DNA of 64,000 nucleotides from contig JAVJSF010000001.1 in assembly GCA_040219555.1 (NCBI GenBank), forward strand, positions 1 through 64,000, in the 5' to 3' direction. Positions within the stretch are counted from its first letter, which is position 1; every line of letters starts with the position of its first letter. A program made the position numbers and the translations under genes. The notes below the pieces were generated by a model that made no database searches, was not told where the DNA came from, and saw only the letters and a program-made list of their open reading frames with translations. This DNA comes from JAVJSF01 sp040219555. Lineage in GTDB: Bacteria; Actinomycetota; Thermoleophilia; Miltoncostaeales; Miltoncostaeaceae. Shown here piece after piece: positions 57,615-64,000 of the stretch.

Positions 57615-59831
57615 TCAGACCGCGGTGACCGCGGAGGGCACCGACGTCGGCTCGGCGGCCGGCCGGCCCAGCAGGTAGCCCTGGCCGTAGTGCACGCCCA
57701 GCTCGCGCAGGGTCGCCAGTTCGTCGGGCTGCTCGATCCCCTCGGCGATCAGCTGCGCGCCCAGGTCGCGCTCCAGGCTGACCATCGAGCGCACCAGCGC
57801 CCGCTTGGCGTGGTCCAGGTGCAGATCGTGGATCAGCGAGCGGTCGATCTTGATGTAGTCGGGCGCCAGCTGGGCGATGTGGCGCATCGACGAGTGACCG
57901 GCGCCGGTGTCGTCGATGGCGATCAGCGCGCCGCGCCCGCGGTAGGTCGCCAGCCGGGCCGCCAGCCGCGCGTAGTCGTGCACGGCCTCGTTCTCGGTGA
58001 TCTCGATGATGATGCCGTCCAGCGGGGCGCTGCCGAGGGCCTCCTCCATCTCGGGCAGCAGTACGGTCGCCGGGCTGACGTTGAGCGACAGACGCGTGCC
58101 GGGGGGCAGGCCCCCGCGGCGATGCATCGCGTGGCGGACGAAGGCCACCTCGACGTCGTCGCCCAGACCGACCGCCCGCGCCTCGGCGACCCAGCGGTCC
58201 GGCGCCCGTTCGGGCGAGAGGCTCACGCGCGAGAGCGCCTCGAAGCCCATCACGGTGCCGTCGGACAGGTCGACGATCGGCTGCAGGAGAGTCGAGAGGG
58301 CGTTGGGCGTGCGGAATATGTCCAGCACGGCTTGGCGCCGGCGCGCCAGCGTGGCGGTGTAGCCGCCGGCATGGTCCAGGCCGTCGAGGTAGCCGCGGTC
58401 GAATGCGACGACGCGCCGGCGCGATGTGCTGGCAGCGGTGAGGCCCTCGTTGGCCGCCGAGACGGCGTCCGCCTCGGTCGGCGCATCGTCGGGGATCATC
58501 ACGAAGGTGGCACACCCCTCCATTCCGGCCACGTTGTCCGACATGGCCGACAGGGCGGCCTCGGTCAGCTGGCGGGCATGGATCGGGCTCTCGACCCGGC
58601 CCACCCAGGCGAGCCGATCTGGGCCGATGCGACCCCATGCGCCGTCCTGGAGTTCCGAGGAGTCGAGCCGGCGGGCCATGCCCGTCAGCAGCATGTCGCG
58701 CGCCGCCGTGCCGTGGCGGGCCGCCCAGGCCTCGAAGCGCTCCAGCTCGATCGCGACCAGGGCCGCGGGGCGGTCGGCCGCGGCCAGCTGGGCGACGCCG
58801 GCCAGGTGGCGGGTGAAGGCCCGCAGCTCGAGGAAGCCGGTCAGCTCGTCGGTCTCGGTGCGCCCCTGGCGGCCCAGCAGGACCCAGAGGCGCACGAACA
58901 GAACCGCCCCGACGGCCCAGGCCACCGGTCGCAACTGTGCCGGGGCGACGGTGGCCGAGACGCCTGCCAGCGCGACGCCGAGGGCCGCCAGCAGGGCCGC
59001 GGAGCGCCCGAGCATCACCTGTGCCTCGGTGATTCGCAGTGGCCGGGTGGCGCCGATCGTGATGAAGCACATCGCCACCGCGTACCCGATCAGCGCCAGG
59101 CTCAGCACCGGGGCGGGGGCGCCCACCACCAGGCTGCTCACCGCGGCGTCGGTGATCGCCAGTGCCGCGAAGCCGTAGGCCAGCCACACGACTGCGGTGC
59201 GGTGGGTGATCGAGGAACGCCGCACCGCCGTATAGACCGAGTGGAGCAAGAGCAGGTCGAGCCCCAGCGGGATGAACTGCGCCATGTTCTCGACGGCCCC
59301 GAGCTCGTCGTGCCAGAGCAGGGAGGCCGCGATGCTGCCCAGCAGAACGAAGACCGCCGCCTCGGTGAGCCAGGTCTCGGCGCGCCGCAGAGGGGTGGCG
59401 CCGATCACCGGGTCCCGGATCAGCCACAGGGCCCGGTACCAGAACGGGTAGGCCAGCAGGAAGCCGATCTGGCTGTAGGCAGCCGGGGAGCGCACGTCGC
59501 CGTCCACGGCGAGGAAGGCCAGATACGGAACCACGCCCAGCGCCCAGCTCAGCAGACCCAGGCCGACCAGGATCCACACCCGCCGCTCGACGCCCTGGGC
59601 GCGCCGTGCCGCCGAGCGGGCCGTCACGGCACCCAGGCCTGCGAGAGCGCACGTCATGGCGACGGCGAACCCCGCGCCCGCGGCATCGGTGAGGACGCTG
59701 CGCTGCACCAGCAGCGCGACGGCCGACAGCACGATCGCTACCGTGGCCGCGGCAACCAGAGGCCGTACCTCCGGCCGCCGCCGGTTGCTCAATGCCGGCT
59801 CCGCCCGCCGCTGAGGCCACATGTGTTCCAT
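57615..59831 (-). CDS. Membrane protein with degenerate GGDEF and EAL domain
   Basis: A 738-residue protein. The first half holds about nine or ten hydrophobic segments. A GGDEF-like domain follows but its active motif is degenerate (IGPDRL in place of GGDEF), so it should not make c-di-GMP. The EAL domain keeps FEALSRV, SLNVSP, IEITEN, AIDDTGAGHSS (usually DDFGTGYSS), IKIDRSLI and AEGIEQ, so c-di-GMP phosphodiesterase activity is plausible. The start is uncertain: ATG 59831, ATG 59822, or a TTG at 59906 that would add a short polar tail. Confidence 0.85.
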   Translation of the reverse strand: MEHMWPQRRAEPALSNRRRPEVRPLVAAATVAIVLSAVALLVQRSVLTDAAGAGFAVAMTCALAGLGAVTARSAARRAQGVERRVWILVGLGLLSWALGVVPYLAFLAVDGDVRSPAAYSQIGFLLAYPFWYRALWLIRDPVIGATPLRRAETWLTEAAVFVLLGSIAASLLWHDELGAVENMAQFIPLGLDLLLLHSVYTAVRRSSITHRTAVVWLAYGFAALAITDAAVSSLVVGAPAPVLSLALIGYAVAMCFITIGATRPLRITEAQVMLGRSAALLAALGVALAGVSATVAPAQLRPVAWAVGAVLFVRLWVLLGRQGRTETDELTGFLELRAFTRHLAGVAQLAAADRPAALVAIELERFEAWAARHGTAARDMLLTGMARRLDSSELQDGAWGRIGPDRLAWVGRVESPIHARQLTEAALSAMSDNVAGMEGCATFVMIPDDAPTEADAVSAANEGLTAASTSRRRVVAFDRGYLDGLDHAGGYTATLARRRQAVLDIFRTPNALSTLLQPIVDLSDGTVMGFEALSRVSLSPERAPDRWVAEARAVGLGDDVEVAFVRHAMHRRGGLPPGTRLSLNVSPATVLLPEMEEALGSAPLDGIIIEITENEAVHDYARLAARLATYRGRGALIAIDDTGAGHSSMRHIAQLAPDYIKIDRSLIHDLHLDHAKRALVRSMVSLERDLGAQLIAEGIEQPDELATLRELGVHYGQGYLLGRPAAEPTSVPSAVTAV

Positions 59832-59874
59832 CACACCGAGTCTGGACTTGTCGTGGCCGCGGGGCGCCCCCCGT

Positions 59875-60666
59875 TCATCCGTGGGGGAGACGGCCGGCGC
59901 CGTCAACTTCGATACTACTGCCGAGCAGAGCGTCCACGCGAGCCTTTTGGCGTTGCAGACGCCTTAAGATGTCGGCCTCGCACACCAGCAGGTTGAGCCA
60001 ATCGGCAGGCCACTCGGCCCCAAGGGGGTGTTCGTCGAGCCATTCCGGCCCCCGGGCGAACACCAGTCGTCCCATCTCCCGCCGGCTCGCGGTGGCGCCG
60101 TCCCGGTAGCAGTTGGTGAGGATCGACGCCGTTGTATGCAAGAGCACAGCCGGCTCGCCATACAGCGGTCGCCGGTCCTGGGTGAGCAGGTCACACTCGA
60201 ACATCTGCGCGGTGAAACGCACGCTCTCGGGTGACACCGACAGGATGATGTGTGCATCCGATGCGTGGGTGACGATGGCCCGGACGATCGTTGCGAGCAT
60301 GTGCATGTAGATGGTGCGCGTGTGCCGTCGGAAGCGCGCGTCCACCACCAGCGAGCCCACCTCGCGCACGGAGCGGTCGGCCCGCAGCTGGTCGATCTCC
60401 TCGATGAACGCCCGGTCCGACGGCAGGCCGAAGGGGCCGTCCGCAACCATGATGATGGTGCCGACGACATCGGACCCCATCCTGGCCACCACGTGGATGC
60501 CGCCCGGATTCAGGTAGGCCGGGTGCATGCGCCGCCCGGACGGGCGCGGTTCCATGTAGCCCGCGCTGACGAAGCCGTCGTGGATGATGCCGAGGGCCGG
60601 ATCGACATCCTCGAACCGGTCGCCCATGCTCACGGTCAGGCGCTCCGGGGCCGCCCCGGCCTCCAT
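59875..60666 (-). CDS. GNAT-fold N-acyl-amino-acid synthase-like protein (FeeM type)
   Basis: A 263-residue protein matching the FeeM-like N-acyl amino acid synthase fold: a YLNPGGIHVVARMGSDVVGTIIMV strand pair, then VREVGSLVVDARFR and an Arg/His-rich helix (RHTRTIYMHML), as in acyltransferases that join fatty acyl groups to amino acids. Start at ATG 60666, overlapping the adenylating-enzyme stop (a GTG at 60669 is also possible). Co-expression with that enzyme suggests a small pathway making an acylated metabolite. The product is not predictable. Confidence 0.7.
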   Translation of the reverse strand: MEAGAAPERLTVSMGDRFEDVDPALGIIHDGFVSAGYMEPRPSGRRMHPAYLNPGGIHVVARMGSDVVGTIIMVADGPFGLPSDRAFIEEIDQLRADRSVREVGSLVVDARFRRHTRTIYMHMLATIVRAIVTHASDAHIILSVSPESVRFTAQMFECDLLTQDRRPLYGEPAVLLHTTASILTNCYRDGATASRREMGRLVFARGPEWLDEHPLGAEWPADWLNLLVCEADILRRLQRQKARVDALLGSSIEVDGAGRLPHG

Positions 60667-62033
60667 CACACGTACACCGGCTTGTGCTGGAAGTCGCCGG
60701 CCTCGTGGTACGGGTACTCACGGTACCCGTGCACGAAGACGGTGACCCGGGTCCCGGCTGCCGCGCTCGCGGCGTCGGCGACGGTGATCCCGAGACCCGG
60801 CCCGGGGCTGGCGCCCGAGCGCAGCTGGAGGTGCAGCTCGGGGCCGCCGCCCGAATCGCGCAGCCGGAAGCGCCCCGTCAGGGCTCCCGCGTGCGCCGCC
60901 GTGCCGAACAGGAGCTCCTTGACGGCCTCGGGATGGAGCGTCCAGCCGTCTCCCGCCAGCGGGGCCCGGTGGCGACCCCACACGGCCACGACGGGCGTCT
61001 CGACGCGGACCGTCAGGCCGAGCCTCTCCAGGCGCGCGTTGAAGTCGTCGGCGGGGATGATGTCGACCTCGTCGTCGAGGTCGTAGCGGACCAGGGGCAT
61101 CAGGCGGCGCCCGAGCGCCGTCATCACCAGGGTCGACACGCCGTCGTCGTGGACGCGCACCTCCAGGTGGGCCCGCGTCGCGTCCCACGTGAACAGGCTC
61201 GGCGTGTATCCCCGGTCGACCCCGACGAGGGTCTGGCGCCCGGCCGGGTCCTCGCATCGCGCGCGGGTGGCGCGCAGCGCGGGCGTCTCGGTGAGCAGGT
61301 GCAGTCCCGCCTCCGCCGCGCCCATGGAGATGAGGACTCCGGGCCGGTCGCGGGCGTCGGCCGGGAAGCCGAACAGCGCCGAGACATAGCGCCGGTACGA
61401 CTCGGCCACCCACTCGCCGCCGACGAAGCACGCCACCACGCGCTCGCCGAAGCCGGGGCCGTGCCGGTGCAGCGCCGTCTCGCCGAGCTCCTTCAGGAAG
61501 AGTGGCTCCGCGGCGATGATGACGCGCTCGAACCCCGCGCCGGCCCGCACCAGCATCTCGACGGCCACCTCGACATGGACCGACGGCGTCGCCACCGTCG
61601 CGATGCCCGTGGGCACGCTGATGCCCATGGGGAGGCAGTTCATCAGCAGTGTCCCGCCGTCCTCGCCGGCGCCCAGGCTGCGCAGGGTCGCGTCGATGGC
61701 CCGCTCCTGCGCGCGCCGCTCGGCGTGCGAGGTGATGCCGACCGAGAACAGCCCGCTCTGGCCGCTCGATGTCAGCAGCTCGGCGGCGTCGGTGACGCGC
61801 CCGCCGGTGATCCACCGCCCGATGTCGCCGGCGAAGACAGAGCGCTTGTCGGTGTAGGGGACCTCGTCCAGGCGCGAGACCGCGGCCGGGTCGATGCCGT
61901 GCGCCGCCAGGTGGGCCTGGTAGCCGGCGGCGCCGCGGGCGGCGGCACGGAAGGTGCGCAGGGCGGCGCGCTCGCCCGTCTCGACGCCCCGCCAGCGTCC
62001 CAGCGCGGCGAAGGGCCTCATCGAGAGCTCCAC
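60666..62033 (-). CDS. PaaK-like adenylate-forming enzyme
   Basis: A 455-residue protein of the phenylacetate-CoA ligase / LuxE-like group. The core A3-like loop is AELLTSSGQSGLFSVGI (near 85-101), followed by VACFVGGEWVAESYRRY and the MPLVRYDLDDEVDI motif near the C-terminal hinge. It should activate a carboxylate, probably a fatty or aromatic acid, as an adenylate. It is coupled to the FeeM-like gene. GTG start with GGAG upstream. CoA ligase versus pure adenylating activity cannot be decided. Confidence 0.75.
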   Translation of the reverse strand: MELSMRPFAALGRWRGVETGERAALRTFRAAARGAAGYQAHLAAHGIDPAAVSRLDEVPYTDKRSVFAGDIGRWITGGRVTDAAELLTSSGQSGLFSVGITSHAERRAQERAIDATLRSLGAGEDGGTLLMNCLPMGISVPTGIATVATPSVHVEVAVEMLVRAGAGFERVIIAAEPLFLKELGETALHRHGPGFGERVVACFVGGEWVAESYRRYVSALFGFPADARDRPGVLISMGAAEAGLHLLTETPALRATRARCEDPAGRQTLVGVDRGYTPSLFTWDATRAHLEVRVHDDGVSTLVMTALGRRLMPLVRYDLDDEVDIIPADDFNARLERLGLTVRVETPVVAVWGRHRAPLAGDGWTLHPEAVKELLFGTAAHAGALTGRFRLRDSGGGPELHLQLRSGASPGPGLGITVADAASAAAGTRVTVFVHGYREYPYHEAGDFQHKPVYV

Positions 62034-62122
62034 GGGTCCATTCCTCTCCTCCTCTGGTCCGGCACACCCGGGCCGCTCCGCGCACGCGCGGCTCCCGCGG
62101 GGCGTGTGCGAGCATCCTCGCC

Positions 62123-62992
62123 ATGATCCCCGGTTTCGCGCGCCATGACATCACCGTCGGCGGTATCCGCATCGCACTGGAGTGCGCCGGGTGCGGGCCA
62201 CCGCTTCTGCTGCTCCACGGCTACCCGCAGACACGGATGTGCTGGCATCTGGTGGCTCCGCGCCTCGCTCGCCGGTTCACCGTGGTGGTCCCCGATCTGC
62301 GCGGATACGGCGACAGCGACAAGCCGCCGGGCTCGCCCGATCACCGCGAATACTCCAAGCGCACGATGGCGGAGGATCTGGTGGCGGTCATGCGCACTCT
62401 CGGGTTCCGTAGGTTCGGCGTCGCGGGGCACGACCGCGGCGGGCGTGTCGGACACCGTATGGCACTGGACAACCCGGATGTGGTCGATCGGCTCGCGGTC
62501 CTGGACATCGTTCCCACCAGAACCCTGTTCGCCGGCACGGACCGGGCCTTCGCCACGGCCTACTACCACTGGTTCTTCCTCATCCAGCCCGACGGGTTGC
62601 CCGAGCGGATGATCGGTGGCGACCCGGAATGGTTCCTGCGCGAGACGGTGCGCCGCTGGAGCGGCCCGGGGCGCCAGGTCGCCGAGGAGGCGCTGGCCGA
62701 GTACGTGCGCTGCTTCTGCCGGCCGGAGGCGGTCCACGCCTCCTGCGAGGATTATCGCGCCGCCGCGGGCATCGACCTCGAGCACGACGCCGCCGACACG
62801 GGCCCCTTGCGTCAGCCCCTGCTGGTGCTGTGGGGCGCACACGGTGCCATGGAGCGGCTGAACGACGTCCTCGCCACGTGGCGCGTGCTGGCCACGGACG
62901 TGCGTGGCCACCACCTGGCGTGCGGCCACTTCCTCCCAGAGGAGTGCCCCGACGAGACCGCCGAGGCCATCGAGGGCTTCTTCGGCGCCTGA
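62123..62992 (+). CDS. Fluoroacetate dehalogenase-like alpha/beta hydrolase
   Basis: A 289-residue hydrolase. Residues match the fluoroacetate dehalogenase active site in kind and spacing: nucleophile D104 with R105 and R108 (GHDRGGR), acid D128 (LDIVPT), halide-pocket H149-W150 (YYHWFF), a later Y211 in CEDYRA and catalytic H269 (CGHFLPEE). The 24- and 45-residue gaps from the nucleophile are those of characterised enzymes. Haloacetate or related ester/epoxide substrates are possible. Single gene, divergent from the PaaK-like gene. Confidence 0.82.
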   Translation: MIPGFARHDITVGGIRIALECAGCGPPLLLLHGYPQTRMCWHLVAPRLARRFTVVVPDLRGYGDSDKPPGSPDHREYSKRTMAEDLVAVMRTLGFRRFGVAGHDRGGRVGHRMALDNPDVVDRLAVLDIVPTRTLFAGTDRAFATAYYHWFFLIQPDGLPERMIGGDPEWFLRETVRRWSGPGRQVAEEALAEYVRCFCRPEAVHASCEDYRAAAGIDLEHDAADTGPLRQPLLVLWGAHGAMERLNDVLATWRVLATDVRGHHLACGHFLPEECPDETAEAIEGFFGA

Positions 62993-63007
62993 GCGACGGG
63001 AGGGGCG

Positions 63008-63023
63008 CCGCGCCCGGGCGCGG
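63008..63023. terminator. Palindrome between converging genes
   Basis: CCGCGCCCGGGCGCGG is a perfect 16-base palindrome between genes ending at 62992 and 63028. It could pair as a short terminator, though the loop would have to open the centre. Confidence 0.35.
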
Positions 63024-63027
63024 GCCA

Positions 63028-63645
63028 TCACCGGAGGACGATCTCGCCCCCGGCGGTGGCGATCCCCACCCCGCGGATCCCGATGGGGCCGGGGTCGTGG
63101 CGCACCGGCAGATCGTGTTCGCCGAGCCACGACGCCAGGAGCTCGGGCGGCTCGCCCACCTCGACGAAGGTGATCGCGCCCGGCGCGCAGCGGTGCCCCG
63201 CCTCCTCGTAGCGACGCTCCCAGTGGCTGCGGCGATCGGCCTGGTGCTGGATGAAGAACGGCAGCGGGAAGCGGTGCATGCCGGCCGTCTGGAAGTCCGC
63301 GACGGTCCCGTCGAGCTGCGGGATCTCGCCGCGGACCACCGGGATGCCCCGGCGCGCCGCCAGCGTGTCCATGTCATCGGTGCCCACCACCCACCAGATG
63401 GGCCGGTCGCCGCCGGCCACAGCGCCCGCGAGCCAGGCGCCGTCGGACTGGGTCTCGTCCTCGACGCCCAGCAGCTCGAGGAACGTCGGCGGCTCCAGCG
63501 GCACGAGGCGGTGGGCGCTCCCGCCCATCAGGGTGCCGCCGGGCACCGACCCGAGCCCGTACTCGTCCCACAGTCGCCGGGCGGCCTCGTCGACGTTCCG
63601 GACGCCGTAGATCACATGGTCGATGAACAGGCCGTGGTCGGTCAT
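63028..63645 (-). CDS. Glyoxalase-like domain protein
   Basis: A 205-residue protein of the glyoxalase-like (Glyoxalase_3 type) group: FIDHVIYGVRNVDEAARRLWDEYGLG at the N-terminus, HRLVPLEPPTFLELLGVED in the first half and a second beta-alpha repeat ending GIATAGGEIVLR. H and E residues in the first module could bind a metal. Substrate unknown. ATG at 63645. Confidence 0.75.
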   Translation of the reverse strand: MTDHGLFIDHVIYGVRNVDEAARRLWDEYGLGSVPGGTLMGGSAHRLVPLEPPTFLELLGVEDETQSDGAWLAGAVAGGDRPIWWVVGTDDMDTLAARRGIPVVRGEIPQLDGTVADFQTAGMHRFPLPFFIQHQADRRSHWERRYEEAGHRCAPGAITFVEVGEPPELLASWLGEHDLPVRHDPGPIGIRGVGIATAGGEIVLR

Positions 63646-63718
63646 GGGCGGGCACTCCTCGCGGTCGGGCCGGACGATGCCGGTGGGCGGGCGGTGGCGG
63701 GTCCGGTTCGTGGGACCC

Positions 63719-64000
63719 TCAGGGGAGCTCGGGGGGCGGTGGAGCGCCTCCGCCGCCGCCCGGCGCGGGGGCCGGCGAGGGGCTGGGGGCGGGCTCCGGG
63801 TCGGGGGCCGGTGGATCCGACGCATCGCCCGGCGTCGTGCCCGTGCCGTCGCCGGAGCCCTCCTCGCCGGCGTCCGGCTCGTCCGTGTCGTCCTCGTCCT
63901 CCTCCTCGGGGCCGATCCGCACGTAGGCGTTTTGCGGGGAGTAGCGCCAGCGGTAGGTCTCCTCGGCGCGCACCCGATCGCCCTCGTAGACGGTCCGCGT
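63719..64000 (-). CDS. Partial protein with acidic and proline-rich tail
   Basis: The frame is open to the right window edge, so only the last 93 residues are seen. They begin TRTVYEGDRVRAEETYRWRY, continue NAYVRIGPEEEDEDD, and end in a low-complexity acidic then Pro/Gly-rich tail (SPSPAPAPGGGGGAPP). The visible beta-like start may be the end of an extracytoplasmic domain. No family can be named from this part. Confidence 0.5.
   Translation of the reverse strand, partial: TRTVYEGDRVRAEETYRWRYSPQNAYVRIGPEEEDEDDTDEPDAGEEGSGDGTGTTPGDASDPPAPDPEPAPSPSPAPAPGGGGGAPPPPELP

Noticed and set aside
1..64000. tRNA or rRNA genes
   Set aside because: I saw no cloverleaf-like sequence with the conserved GTTCRA core and no rRNA segment in the window.

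Overview
The window comes from a very GC-rich bacterium. Compact operons are joined by 4-nt GTGA/ATGA overlaps, GTG starts are frequent, and the cell-wall cluster uses meso-diaminopimelate (MurE DNPR motif) with a classical mraZ-rsmH-ftsL-ftsI-murEF-mraY-murD-ftsW-murGCB-ftsQ-ftsZ order. Together this points to an Actinomycetota-type chromosome, possibly a deep lineage such as Thermoleophilia. The class-level guess is inference.

Layout. 1-11.3 kb: hairpins and a tandem repeat, a small membrane protein, a VapBC toxin-antitoxin pair, a uracil-DNA glycosylase/hydrolase pair on the minus strand, then the threonine/lysine operon lysA-hom-thrC-thrB with a divergent folP-like gene, followed by transaldolase and glpX. 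11.3-27.1 kb: an OmpR-type response regulator whose 3' end is cut by a 15,024-bp element, with the partner histidine kinase stranded on the far side. 27.8-33.0 kb: a compact Tad/Flp pilus locus. 33.2-38.1 kb: an ECF sigma/anti-sigma pair, a phosphoesterase, two CHAD proteins and an ExeA-type ATPase. 38.2-55.1 kb: the division and cell-wall cluster. 55.1-64.0 kb: a cation exchanger, gcvT-gcvH, an EAL protein, an acyl-amino-acid-synthase-like pair, a fluoroacetate-dehalogenase-like hydrolase, a glyoxalase-like gene and a gene cut by the window edge.

The key discovery is the element at 12030-27053. It has 13-bp terminal inverted repeats (12 of 13 match, beginning GGGTTAGGAG) and is flanked by a perfect 14-bp duplication (CGGCAACGTCTGGG). 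It encodes a solitary Cas1 with all four metal-binding catalytic residues and a C-terminal helix-turn-helix, a family B DNA polymerase with an intact exonuclease, an HNH nuclease, and small DNA-binding proteins. No tyrosine or serine recombinase, other cas gene or CRISPR array is present. This is the architecture of a casposon (a Cas1-mobilised, self-synthesising transposon), here in a high-GC bacterium. Cas1 and the polymerase end in clearly similar HTH domains, so both may bind the same site. The element also carries an EVE/McrB plus McrC-like restriction pair, a PD-(D/E)XK nuclease, and a two-gene unit translationally coupled to cas1, so it looks like a vehicle for defence genes. Its insertion replaced the conserved C-terminal wing (GYRL) of the host response regulator with 18 element-encoded residues.
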